DNA from: Blastomyces gilchristii SLH14081
Lineage: Eukaryota > Ascomycota > Eurotiomycetes > Onygenales > Ajellomycetaceae
NCBI RefSeq assembly: GCF_000003855.2
Contig: NW_003101678.1
Span: 1,226,900-1,290,899, forward strand
Length of the DNA stretch: 64,000 bases
Direction of reading: 5' to 3'
The notes beneath the pieces were generated by a model that did no database searches, was not told where the DNA came from, and worked only from the letters and a program-made list of their open reading frames with translations. Both the position numbers and the translations under genes were made by a program. Shown here piece by piece: positions 12,669-24,368 of the stretch (positions are counted from its first letter, which is position 1; each line of letters starts with the position of its first letter).

Positions 12669-14291
12669 ATTAAAAGAGAGTAGAGTAGAATCTAATCACT
12701 ATTATTAGATAGTAGATTATAACTATTCTGAAAAGTAGAAATCTCAACTGCTTGTATTATATCTAGTTTATTATCAGAGTTATTTCTCAATTCTCTAATC
12801 TTAACAGAAGTTTGAGAATTCAAATTGTATTTATATTTAGCTGAAGAATTAAAGTTTGAAGATTTAGATAGTTGAGAGTTTCTTCTTTTTAAGCTTATAT
12901 TTATGAGTTTACTGACTTAACTATTCTCTTCAGTTCTAGATTTATTTTGAGCTTCATCTTTTCTTCAGTTCTTTTGAGTTCTTGAAGTAAATATACATTC
13001 TTTTGAGTTAGATGCATGTTTTTCTTTGCAATTAGAGTATTTAAGTATAGTATATTAATATATTTCCTCTCTTTTTAAGCATGTTTCATATTTATACTCA
13101 CTAGTTTTATAATCTCTGGCACAGAATACACATTTTGAGTCTCTAAAATAGAAGATTGTAAAGTATTTATATCTTTGACAGTTTGAACACTGTATTTGAG
13201 CTTTGAGATTCATTCTTGAGTCTTTGTATTCATGAACTCTCATTTTCAAATCTGTTATTCTTACTTCAGAGATCTTTGACTATTCAAGTGTCTTTATATA
13301 TACTAGAATAGAGACATTTCTTCTGCTTTATCTGAACTTAATTAAATTTAGTCACACAGACTCTTTTCTCAGTTGCATAAAGTTGTATTCTTCTAATTCA
13401 TTTTTGAGAAGTAGCATTTCTTCTTCACAGTCAAAAATTTCAACTGAAATATTATAAAGAATGAATTTATCTCACTTTTCATCTCTCTCAGATAGAATTG
13501 TTGTGTTTAACAAAGATTCTACTGCTGATTTTCAGAGATTCTCATTCTGAATAAGGAATTCTATACTGAATTCAGACATTGTAGTCAGAATGATAAAGTT
13601 TTCAAAGAAGAATAACTCAATTGAAGCTATAACTGATTTTTGAATATTAATATCAGTTATTAACTGAGAAAAGAACTACTGATTAATTTCATTTCTGAGT
13701 CTGAAAATGAGATTTGAGTTTAGCTTGTTTCTTTATAAGATATTCTGATTTAAGACTTTGAGAATAAGTCTTCTATTTCTGAAGATTTGAAAGTTTTTCT
13801 TCTTTTACAATTTTTTCTTTACTTTTCTATAAATAGAAGTATAAGCATTATTCTTCTCAGTTTTCTCAGAATTTTGATCAGATTTTGAGATAGTGAGTTT
13901 AGAGACAGTAGATTCAGCTGCTTGAGCATATGTTTTCTTCTGATTCAAAGAAGAAGAAGAAGTAGAAAAAGAGAAAGAAGAGTAAGATGAGAAGTCAGTG
14001 ATTATACTAGAAATTTTCAATGTTTTTTAAACTGTACTTGAAATTCTAAGTTTGAACTTGATCATCTTCTGTAATTGTCTAGTCTGAGCATGAAGAATTA
14101 ACAGAATTTCTTCATTTATCTTACTTAGATACTGCNNNNNNNNNNNNNNNNNNNNNNNNNNNNNNNNNNNNNNNNNNNNNNNNNNNNNNNNNNNNNNNNN
14201 NNNNNNNNNNNNNNNNNNNNNNNNNNNNNNNNNNNNNTAGTATTTGAGAAGCATCTTTTTCTACATTAACTGAGTGTATTTTTGAACTCAT
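12665..14291 (-). pseudogene. LINE L2 ORF1 (gag-like), contains an assembly gap
   Basis: ATG at 14289-14291 begins MSSKIHS. It has an N-terminal charged helical region, a Ser-rich linker (SSYSSFSFSTSSSS) and C-terminal zinc knuckles near 13060-13200. Codon 489 is TAC, where other copies have TAG and L5 has CAG, so the frame continues toward 12665. Part of the N-terminal coiled-coil region is hidden by Ns. Confidence 0.8.
14136..14237. other. Assembly gap, 102 N
   Basis: A run of unknown bases inside ORF1 of LINE L2. From the aligned position in other copies it should hold the Lys/Glu-rich coiled-coil segment, so the gap size appears about right. It probably marks a place where reads from several near-identical LINE copies could not be resolved. 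Confidence 0.98.
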
Positions 14292-15990
14292 TATTCTCAC
14301 TCGATGAAAAGTTGATCAGACTGTTTCAATTGAGATATATATTAAACTCTTTTGAAAAGTTGATCAGACTGTTTCAATTAAGAGGTTTCTAAGTCTGTTT
14401 TCAATTGAAAAGTTAATCAGACTGTTTCAAAAGAAGAATAAAAGACTTTTATATATAAAATATCTGATTTTTTTTTCACTAGTTCAGTAACTAGGTTAGA
14501 TTTTTGAAGAGAATCTAATAAAGTAGAATTGATTTTTAAGATAAATTAATAAAATCTTTACAATCTCTTTCTTGAGATACAGTGAGAAAAAGTATAATAT
14601 CAATTGATAATAAATCAGATAATATAACAGTTTTTAAGAGAAAAACTGATAAAAAATAAATCAATTTTTTACAGAGAAATTGATTAAAACTATTTAATTT
14701 TATTCTAAATTATTCAATTCTTCTCACATAACAAGTATACAACTTGAATCAGTTAATAAAGAGTGTAAAAAAGAATTAAGTATTAATAAAAGCTCTTCAG
14801 TCACTGAAAAAGTAATTCTTATTTAAAAGAATATGAAATTATAATAGAAAATAACTCTGTTTTTAATTCTTTGTAAGAATATTATATAAAATCTAGAGAA
14901 AAACATCTTACTTTTTCAAGAGAAGTAAAAAACTATTTCTAAGATCTTTTTTTTTTGCATTAACTGCTGTAGAAGAATGAGATAGAAACTGCTAAGATAT
15001 ACACTACTGTATATTCTCTATCAAGACTTTCTCTCTTCAGAGTCTTGATATTATAGAGAATATAAGTCTGTTTCTATATAATAATATAAATATTGTCAGT
15101 GAGATATAGAGGAACTGATTATTTATATCTTACAATAGAAGACTTTATCAATGATTATATCAATACAGAGTTAATTCTTAAATTTAATAGAAATCTAGTA
15201 TTGCTGTTCTCAATCTCTTACAGAATCTATTGAATATTGAGATATTAAAACTAGATTTAATATATCTCACTATGCAGGGATCAAAGACTCAGTCAGATCT
15301 TGAAATATACTGAATTTATAGTTATTGATATGCTGTTAACTTATTCTGTTGACTTGTTATCTGCTGATTATGTATCAAATACTGTTGCTGAGATATCTTT
15401 TTATATTCTTCTGTTGAGAATGATCAGATTGAGAGAGGTAGTATAAGAGTGAGACTTGATATTAATGTCTAGATACACTGTAGACAGACTGCAGAGATTA
15501 CACTTCAGAAGTGTCTGTTGATTATGTGCTTAATATTATTATCAAGATATCTTTTTGTATTTTTCTACTGAGAATGAGCCAGATTGAGAAGAGTGATACA
15601 AGGGTGAAACTTAGTGTTAATGTTTTGAAACATTAAAGATGAATAGAGTTTTCATGAAGATTACTTCTCAGATATCTTCACAATTACAGATTAAGAATCT
15701 TCTCAAATCAAGAATATTGATGCATATGACTAGATCTCTTCACCTTACAATTTGTATGATAATTTGGCCCAGGATTGTGATGTGATAGGGGAGAATAAGG
15801 GATAATCCCACACAGGAGTTTCAAACAATGTCTGGTTCATGTTTGGCTGAATAACTTCACCATTATATGGAGTATGCAGTCAGTGATGGGGTCAAAATGC
15901 TTGTATAATTGAGGGCTTTTTGATGGATCTATTGGCGGGTTCTTATTCGAAAAATCAAGCGAGTTCGTGGTGAAATAAGTGATGTAATAT
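14292..15990 (-). promoter_or_regulatory. LINE L2 5'UTR
   Basis: About 1.7 kb without a supported gene. From ORF1 outward it holds three copies of a repeat containing GTTGATCAGACTGTTTCAA (14290-14440), an AT-rich stretch, a hairpin around 15000-15062, two copies of a longer tandem unit (about 15350-15640) and a GC-richer edge to 15990. Full-length LINEs of this type carry an internal promoter in the 5'UTR; that role is inferred. Confidence 0.65.
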
Positions 15991-16003
15991 ACTGTGATAT
16001 ACA

Positions 16004-16057
16004 AGTTAATGCTGAAAGCTACTTCAAGTTTCTATCATCTATTAACAGTGATATCTT
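16004..16057 (+). pseudogene. copia pol splinter between two LINEs
   Basis: A 54-bp piece of copia pol caught between LINE L2 (minus) and LINE L3 (plus), which lie head to head. It would encode the region just after protease and before the integrase zinc finger. Its identity rests on the two TSDs that frame it. Confidence 0.7.
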
Positions 16058-17684
16058 GGTGGCCACACTTACAACCGCTCCACCACGAACTCGCTCGATT
16101 TTTCGAATAAGAACCCGCCGATAGATCCATCAAAAAGCCCTCGATCATACAAGCATTTTGACCCCATCACTGACCGCATACCCCGTGTGGTGGTGAAGTT
16201 ATCCAGCCAAATGTGAACCAGACATCGTTTAAAACTCCTGTGTGGGATTATCCCTCATTCTCCCCTACCACACCACAACCCCGGGCCAAATTGCCATATA
16301 AATTGTAAGATGAAGAGACCTAGCCATATACATCAATCTTCTTGATTTTGAAAGATCTCTGATCTGGAGTTGTGAAGATATCTGAGAAGTGATCTCTGTG
16401 AAAACCCTGTTCATCTTTGATGTTTCAAAACATCAATACCAAGTCTCACCCTTGTACCGCCCTTTCTAATCTGGCCCATCCCCAGCAGAAAAATACAAAA
16501 AGATACCTCAGTGATAATATCAAGCACATAATCAACAGCCACTTCTGAAGTGCAATCTCTGCAGTCTGTCTTCAGTGTATCTAGACATCAATGTCAAGTC
16601 TCACCCTTGTACCACTTCTCTCAATCTGGCTCATCTCTGACAGAAAAGTACAAAAAGATACCTTAGCAACTGTACTCAATACATAATCAGCAGACACAAC
16701 AACTATAAAATCAGTATATCTCAAGGTCTGACTGAGCCTTTAATCCCTGCACAGTGAGATATATTAAATCTAGTTTTAATATCTCAATATTCAATAGATT
16801 CTGCAAGAAATTGAGAACAGCAATACTAGATTTCTATTGAATTTGAGAATTAACTCTATATAGATATAATCATTGACAAAGTCTTCTATTTTGAGATATA
16901 AATAACCAGTTCCTCTACATCTCACTGATAATATTTATATTATTATATAGAAACAGACTTATATTCTCTATAATATTAAGACTCTGAAGAGAGAAAGTCT
17001 TGATAGAGAATATATAGTAGTGCATATCTTAGCAGTTTCTATCTCATTCTTCTGCAGCAGTTAATGCAAAAAAAAAAGATCTTAGAAATAGTTTTTTACT
17101 TCTCTTAAAAAAGTAAGATATTTTTCTCTGAATTTTATACAATATTCTTACAAAGAATAAAAAACAGAGCTATTTTCTATTATAATTTCATATTCTTTTA
17201 AGTAAGAATTACTTTTTCAGTGACTGAAGAGCTTTTATTAATACTTAATTCTTTTTTACACTTTTTATTAACTGATTTGAGTTGCATACTTATTGTGTGA
17301 GAAGAATTGAATGATTTAGAATAAAATTGAATAGTTTTAATCAATTTCTCTGTAAAAAATTAATTTATTTTTTATCAGTTTTTCTCTCAAAAACTGTCAT
17401 ATTATCTAATTTATTATTAATTGATATCATACTCTTTCTCACTGTATTTCAAGAAAGAGATTGTAAAGATTTTATTGATTTATCTTAAAAATCAATTTTA
17501 GTTTATTAGATTCTCTTCAAAAATCTAATCTAGTTACTGAACTAGTGTGAAAAAAATCAGGTGTTTTATACACAAAAGTCTGTTATTCTTCTTTTGAAAC
17601 AATCTGACCAACTTTTCAATTGAAAACAGACTTAGAAATATCTTAAGTGAAACAGTCTGATCAACTTTTCATTGAGTGAGAACA
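16058..17684 (+). promoter_or_regulatory. LINE L3 5'UTR
   Basis: Noncoding leader. A GC-rich edge of roughly 600 bp (16066-16660) contains two tandem units starting near 16430 and 16580. Then come an AT-rich body, a hairpin (about 16961-17018) whose arms read ATATTCTCTATAATATTAAG and its near complement, a poly-A run near 17067, and two VNTR units with GAAACARTCTGAYCAAC just before ORF1. I infer promoter function from position. Confidence 0.65.
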
Positions 17685-19319
17685 ATGAGTTCAAAAATAC
17701 ACTCAGTTGATGTGGAAAAAGATGCTTTCTCAAATGCTATTTCTGAGATTGAAATTCTGAAGAGAAGAAAGAAAGAAGAAATAGAAAAACAACAAGTTCT
17801 TGAAATACAGAAACTTGAAAAAGTAAGCAAGATTCTTGAAAAGCAGTGTCTGAGTGAGATGAATGAAGAAGTTCTGTTAATTCTTCATACTTAGACTAGA
17901 CAACTACAGAAGATGATCAAGTTCAAACTTGAAATCTCAAACACAGTTTAAAAAACATTGAAAATTCCTAGTACAATCACTGACTCTTTATCTTACTCTT
18001 CTTCTTTTTTTCCTACTTCTTCTTCTTCTGTGAATCAGAAGAAAACATATGCTCAAGCAGCTGAATCTACTGTCTCTAAATCTGCTGTCTCAAAATCTGC
18101 TCAAAATCCTGAGAAAACTGAGAAGAATACTGCTCATATCTCTATTCATAGAAAAGTGAAAAAGAAAATGTAAAAAGAGAAAAACTTTCAAATCTTCAGA
18201 AATAGAAGACTTATTCTCAAAGTCTCAAATCAGGACATTCTGCAAAGAAACAAGCTAAACTTAAATCTCATTTTCAGAATCAGAAATGAAATTAATCAGC
18301 AGTTCTTTTCTCAGTTAATGACTAATATTACAGTTCAAAAATCAGTTATAGCTTCAATTGACTTATCATTCTTTGAAAACTCTATTATTCTGACTACAAT
18401 GCCTGAATTCAGTGCTGAATTCCTTATTCAGAATGAGAATCTCTGAAAATCAGTAGTAGAATCTTTGCTAAACACATCAATTCTATCTGAAAGAGATGAA
18501 AAGTGAGACAAATTCATTCTTTATAATATTTCAGTTGAAATTTTTGACTGTGAAGAAGGAATACTACTTCTCAAAAATGAATTGAAAGAATATAACTCTA
18601 TTCAACTGAGAAAGAAGTCTGTATGACTAAATTCAATTGAGTTCAGATAAAGTAGAAGAAATACCTCTGTTCTAGTATATATAAAAACACTTGAACAGTC
18701 AAAGATCTCTGAAGTAAGAGTAACAGATTTGAAAATGAGAGTTCATGAATACAAAGACTCAAGAATGAATCTCAAAGCTCAAACACAGTGTTTAAACTGT
18801 CAAAGATATGAACACTTTGCAATCTCATGTTTTAAAGACTCAAAATATGCATTCTATGCCAGAGATCACAAAACTAGTCAGTATAAATGTGAAACATGCT
18901 TAAAAAGAGATGAAATATATCAACACACTCTGCTTAAGTGCTCTAATTGTAAAGAAAAACATGCATCTAGCTCAAAAGAATGTACATTTGCTTCTAGAAC
19001 TCAAAAGAACTGGAGAAAAGATAAAGCTCAAAGTCAATCTAGAACTGAAGAGAAGAGTCAAGTCAGTAGACTTACAATTACAAGCTCAAAAAGAAGAAAC
19101 TCTCAACTATCTAAATCTTCAAACTTCAATTCTTCAGCTAAATGTAAATAGAATTTGAATCCTCAAACATCTGTTAAGATTAGAGAATTGAGAAATGACT
19201 CTGATGATAAACTAGATATAATGCAAGCAGTTAAGATTCCTACTTTTCAAAATAGTTATAATCTACTATCTGATGATAGTGACTAGATTCTACTCTATCT
19301 CTACTCTCTTTTAGTATGA
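17685..19319 (+). pseudogene. LINE L3 ORF1 (gag-like RNA-binding protein)
   Basis: ATG at 17685 gives MSSKIHSVDVEKDAF. Residues about 20-65 are Lys/Glu/Leu-rich and probably coiled coil (KRRKKEEIEKQQVLEIQKLE). A Ser-rich linker follows at about 95-130. Zinc knuckles are at residues 369-382 (CLNCQRYEHFAISC), a damaged second one, and 419-433 (CSNCKEKHASSSKEC). A TAG at codon 489 is likely a mutated CAG (CAG in L5). The ancestral frame then continues to the TGA at 19317-19319, overlapping the ORF2 ATG. Several TAG, TGA and TAA codons interrupt it. Confidence 0.85.
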
Positions 19320-22300
19320 ATATACAATAAAAACAATAAAAAAAGTTTAAAAACTGTTCAAAAATCACATTTATTCAAAATAATGTGAATAGAAACTCAA
19401 ATTGTATTTATTCTTATCTTCAAATTGTATTTGAATAAAAAGTTGATTTTATACTACTTCAGAAATCAAATTTTGATGCTGAGCAAAATTACATTATTTC
19501 TCATTCAAGCTACTACTGCTTTCTATCTCAAAAGTCTGAGATAAAGTCAAGAGTAGTGATCTATGAAAGAAAGAGATCAAGATATCAATTTAATCTAAAA
19601 TTTAATATTATGTCTGACCCTGATATTCTGGTGAGTGATATTATAGATAAAGAAAATGAGTTTGATACTATACAGCTCATAAATATCTATAATGAAAAGT
19701 TATTGAAGAAAAATAATAATATCTGAACAATTGATAGAGAATTTCTGAACATAACTTCATCAAGAAACTCTATAATTATAGAAGATTTCAATACACATCA
19801 TCTCTGATAGAATTCAGAATACAAGAGAGCAGTGAGAGCTGATAATCTGATTGAATGAATCTTTGAGCATTTAATAGATTTGATTAATAAGTCTGATTAA
19901 CAAACATTCTTTAGCAAAGATATAAAATAGAAATCTATTATAAATCTAATCTTCATATCACAAAATCTAATGAAAAGAAGACTTGTAAACTGATTTATTA
20001 ATTCAAATGAGACATCAGAATCAGATCATGAGATTATTCAATTTGATATTAAACTGAGTGAAAAATAAATGAGTGAAAATCCTCTTCTCTCTAATCAGTT
20101 TATCTTTGAAAAAGCTGATTAAAAAGCAGTTGAAGAAAGCATAAAACTGTTAAAATCTGAAAGACAGAATGAGCTATATTGAAATTCTGGTCAAGATATC
20201 TCAAATGAAATGCTTAAGAATAGAGTGAAGCTTATTACATCTATTATTCTAACAAGTGACAAGTGTTAGAGATAATATTTCAAAGAGAAAATCTTCTGAG
20301 TATTCAAAATCTTAGTGAAATGAGAATATCTCATCTAAAAGAAAAGCATTAACTACTGCTAGAAGAGATTGAAAGAATGATGTAATATCTGATAAAGAGT
20401 TCAAAGCTGTCAGAAATAAATATTTTTCAGATATTAAAAGAGCTAAAACAGACTGCTGGAATAAATTTCTTGAAGAAGCATAAGAGAAGAAAGTTTTTAA
20501 AGCTTTTAACTATACTAAAGCAAGAAGTGTAGCAAAGCTTCCCACCCTTAGAATATGAGTTTCAGAATGAATTATATACAGCAAACTCTTTTAAGGAAAA
20601 ATGTCAAGCTTTCATGAGAATTCTCTTTCAGAACTCATCAGATTCAGATTCAGATTCAGAGAAAGAGAATATATCACTTCTCAACTACATTGATGAAAAT
20701 GACTGAGAATGGCCTGATCTTACATAAGATGAATTAGAGTCAGCTATCTTCTCAAGTTCTGTTAAAACTGCTGCAGGGCCTGATTCAATTAATCACTTAA
20801 TTATTCAAAATACATATTCCTACTTAAAGAATGAATATTTTGAGCTCTTTTTCAATCTCTTGAAAAATGAATATTATTCTGAATGCTGGAGAGAAGCCAC
20901 TGAAGTGATTCTTACAAAACTTAATAGAAAAACTTCAATTTCTAAGTTATATAGAGTAATATCTCTATTAAACTGTCTAGGAAAGATTTTGAAAAAGATA
21001 ATAGCTACTTAACTATCTTTTATTAGCTCTATTAATAACTCTCTTTTATTCAGTGAATAAATGAGAGATAGAAAACAATGTTTTGCAATTGACACTGTTC
21101 TCTCAGTTATTCATAATATTCAAATAGCAAAGCATGAAGATCTGGTCTCAACTGCAGTTTTTATTGATATAAAAGAAGCATTTGATCATGTTTCAAAGTC
21201 AAAGTTAATTCAGACTTTGAAGATGTTAAAAATGCCACTTTCTCTAATAAAATGAGTTAACTGTTTTATATCTAAAAGAATCATACAACTTTTCTTTAAT
21301 GAAATGAAACAAGACAAGACTGAGATAAAAATAGAAGTACTACAAGAATCTGTAATCTCATCTATTTTATTTACAATATACACTGCATATCTATTCAAAA
21401 ATAGAAATATGAGAATAGTACAATCTCTGAGTTATATGAATGATATTGATCTAGTCTACAGCTCAAAAACTATCAAAGAGAATTTGAAAGTGATTGAAAA
21501 AGCTGCAAAGAAAATCTTTATTAGAGCAGATATCAATCAAATTCAATTTAATATGAATAAAACTGAGTTAATTCATTTCTTTTCTAGATTCAATGAGAAA
21601 GAACTATCTCTAACTCTTTTAAAGAGAGAGATTAAACCCAGTGTAAATGTCAAATGATTAGAAGTATGATTAAACTCCAAGTTGAATTTTAAATATCATA
21701 TTCAACAAAGAACTGTCAAGACAGAAAGACTATTGAACAACATTATCAGACTATCAAATACAGAGAGAGGTCTGTTCTTCCAGACTATAAGACAGTTATA
21801 TATAGCCTGTATTACATCAGTAGCTGATTATGAAGTTCAAGTTTGATAAAATAATCAAGAGAATTTCACTGAACTCTTTCAAAGTCTGCAAAACAGAGTC
21901 TTGAGAAGAATTCTAGAAGCATTCAAATCATCTCCTATTAAAGCAATGAAAATTGAAGCTTCAATTCCTTCTTCTGCTATTAGATTTGAAAAGACCTGTA
22001 TGAACTATGCACTGAGAGTTATAAAGATGAGCTCAAATCATATAATCAGAGAAAGAGTCTCTTCTTCATTTCTATTAATTAACTCTGGAAATGAACTGGA
22101 TTGAAATAGATTTCTTGATTGAAATGAAAATAATTCTTCAAAGAAAATGTCTTCTCAACTTTACAGACTATACTTACTGATTAAAAATCATTTTTCTTCT
22201 TTAAATGTTGAAAAAGTGAATCATGAGAAGTTATCTCTCTGAAGAGAAAAGCTTGAATCTCTTATAGACTTACAAATAAGTGAACTATCAAAAGAGAAAG

Positions 22301-23285
22301 AATATGAACAGCATTTGAAGAGAATTTCTACAATCAATATAAAAGACTCTATTCTGATTTATTCAGATGACTCAAAAAATGAGAACCTGAATAGATTAGG
22401 CGCAGGCATTGCTTATACTGAAGATAATATCAATTTTATCTCAGATTTCTGAAATCTAGACTGTGAATCTGAAGTCTTTGATGCTGAACTATTTGCAATA
22501 GTGAAAGCTTTCAAACTCATAGAAATAAAATCTCATAAAAGAGGAAATAGTTTGAAAGAGGCATGAATATTCTCTGATAGTCAAGCTGCTTTAAAAAGAC
22601 TTAGAAATAGTCAGATTCATAATGATCAAATGAATCTTGAACTGATCTTAAACTCTGTTTTGAAAATTCAAAAGAGAAGAACATCAAAGCTGATAATTCA
22701 TCTGCACTGAGTTTCTGCTCATATAAATATACATGACAATGAATTGGCTGATTCAGCTGCAAAAAGACTGCAGAATTAAGCAGATCTATTTAAAAAATTA
22801 TGTCCTGGTCTTTTATAAAGAGAAAAATAAAAGAATCTTATTTAGACAAGTGAAATGAAAGCTGGCAGAAACAAAAGAAGAGTATACATTATTCAAGATT
22901 TGAAACAAAACCCAAGTGGAAATCTTGTTCAATTAAATGTAAAAAGAAAATATTCTCATCTATAATACAGCTGAAACTAGGACATGGCTATTTCAAATCT
23001 TATATACAAAGATTTGATGATAGATTTGACTCAATAGAATGCTCATTCTGCAATGCAAATGAGAATCCTGAGTATATTGTAATGCACTGTGCATTATACA
23101 ATAATCTCAGAGTCAGATTGAAAGAGAAGTATGATCTAAATCAATTAAATATGAGATTCTTATTCTCAACTGAGACAGGAATTAAATACTTAATAGACTT
23201 TCTATCAGAAACTCAAGCAGCTATAAGAAAATGGCTAAATTCAGAATTATCTGAATATGAAGAGAGGGAAATCAATCAGATATAG
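19316..23285 (+). pseudogene. LINE L3 ORF2 (AP endonuclease, RT, RNase H, CCHC)
   Basis: ATG at 19316 overlaps the ORF1 stop. Domains in order: endonuclease (an EDFNTHHL segment matching GDFN, and SDHEIIQF); RT with AAGPDSI, VFIDIKEAFDHVSKS and a catalytic box reading Y-M-N-D where L8 has Y-V-D-D (Asp to Asn); RNase H with EVFDAELFAI and FSDSQAALKRLR; and a C-terminal CSFCNANENPEYIVMHC in which the first His is Tyr. Compared with L8 it is 7 bp longer, including a 7-bp duplication near 20255, so it is frameshifted as well as stop-ridden. Confidence 0.88.
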
Positions 23286-23663
23286 TCTGTTAAAACAGCT
23301 ATACACTATCTTTTAATAATTTGTTTTGTTACAGTCTCTCTTTACTTTATCTTTTTCTTTCAATTTCTTTCTATCTATCTATTTAATGTGTCTATCTTTA
23401 AGACTGTGTTCTCTTTCTCTTTTCCTTTGTCATGGTATTGTCAAATGGTTTCAAAGTATCAGAAGATGTTAAAATACTGCAATTTATAAACAGTTTTTGT
23501 ATTCTGAGCTGGAATTTTCTGATTTTGCATATCTGAAATTGATGAATGTATAATAGTTAACTTTACAGATATAGGAAAAACCCTGAGAACTAAAAGTTCT
23601 CAGGTAGATGTCATAGTCTCTGACTGCATACATCTATAATTGAAGAATAATAATAATAATAAT
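23286..23663 (+). repeat. LINE L3 3'UTR with hairpin and (AAT)n tail
   Basis: Contains a perfect 10-bp stem at 23582-23604: CCTGAGAACT, loop AAA, AGTTCTCAGG. The conserved CATACATCTATAATTGAAG and AAT repeats follow. A TATC-rich tract lies near 23375-23390. No coding sequence seen. Confidence 0.8.
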
Positions 23664-23676
23664 ACAGTCATATCTT

Positions 23677-23854
23677 CTATGCCAATCTGTCTCACAATAA
23701 TATTTACATTCTATTTAACAGCTTATTGACATTTTATGAGATAATGAATGATTTAATGTATAAAGCAGTGACATATATAACTGTTCTGAAATCAAAGATA
23801 ATCTCAACAGATTATGATCTGAATGCAGAGTCTTTGAGACCATTCAGCTGCAAG
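23677..23854 (+). pseudogene. copia pol piece between LINE L3 and MITE 1
   Basis: Continues the copia polyprotein after the L3 insertion. In the frame FYANLSHNNIYILFN it resembles the GAG-pre-integrase region (a WHxRLGH-type motif with changed residues). It joins 24369 in frame when MITE 1 and one TSD copy are removed. Too short and mutated for a firmer call. Confidence 0.55.
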
Positions 23855-24360
23855 TAGACTGGCCGCCGGGATCATAAATTTCATGTTTAATCTCATTTAG
23901 TCTGGTCTCATACATTTTTTGGCGTGAATCCCACTGAGACTAGTCATTAAAAAAAACATGTAAAATGACTATATATCAGATCTTAAAATGAAATCATGAC
24001 TTGAAAAACATGAGAAAGTGATCTCATTTGGTTTCATTTAGTCTCATTCTTGGGATAAAGTTACTATTTTTAGACATTTTAAGGTTTTTTTTAGACTATT
24101 TTTAATTTTTTAAAAAGTAACACTTTTTGATAATACTTAAATGAGATTTAAAGACATTTAAAGCAATAAAAATAATTTAAATTGAGAAGTGAACATCATG
24201 ATCTCATTTGAAAAATGTGATAAGAGTAGACAGTAAGTCTCACTATGACAGTATGAGACTACTATCTAATGTTAAAACTGTGTAATGAAATCAGTCAATT
24301 GATAATAAGACTATCAAAAAATCTGGTTCTGATCTCAGACACGGTCACACAGTCAGTCTA
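23855..24360 (+). mobile_element. hAT-type MITE, copy 1 (506 bp)
   Basis: Ends are TAGACTGGCCG and CGGTCAGTCTA, an imperfect 11-bp terminal inverted repeat. Flanks are GCTGCAAG (23847-23854) and GCTGTAAG (24361-24368), an 8-bp TSD with one C-to-T change. An 8-bp TSD and TAG start point to the hAT superfamily. There is no coding capacity; the interior is AT-rich. Confidence 0.85.
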
Positions 24361-24368
24361 GCTGTAAG

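Larger units (their letters stand above)
8336..15990 (-). mobile_element. LINE L2, full-length
   Basis: Full-length copy on the minus strand, 7655 bp including 102 N. The tail (ATT)n is at the left and the GC-richer 5' edge at the right. The 13-bp TSD ACTGTGATATACA (8323-8335 and 15991-16003) lies in the copia pol. ORF2 at 8712-12668, ORF1 at 12665-14291, 5'UTR at 14292-15990. Its 5' edge shows CpG-to-TpG/CpA changes compared with L5 and L8, suggesting an older copy. Confidence 0.92.
16058..23663 (+). mobile_element. LINE L3, full-length
   Basis: 7606 bp from the GC-rich 5' edge to the (AAT)n tail. Flanks are ACAGTGATATCTT (16045-16057) and ACAGTCATATCTT (23664-23676), a 13-bp TSD with one mismatch. 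ORF1 at 17685-19319, ORF2 at 19316-23285. It is among the less mutated copies, keeping several TGG codons and GGGCCT in the GPD motif, but it is still not translatable as one frame. Confidence 0.92.

Noticed and set aside
15760..15960. GC-rich islands as remnants of host genes
   Set aside because: They recur at the 5' end of every full-length LINE at the same position and orientation.
16004..16280. A palindrome or inverted duplication joining two GC-rich arms
   Set aside because: The arms are the 5' edges of two independent LINEs (L2 minus, L3 plus) inserted 54 bp apart, each with its own TSD.
21210..21398. Repeated 62-residue minus-strand frames beginning MNRYAVYI (also at 4186, 36971 and 54349)
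   Set aside because: They are the antisense shadow of the LINE RT region (FAIYTAYLF on the coding strand) and recur only because the LINE recurs.
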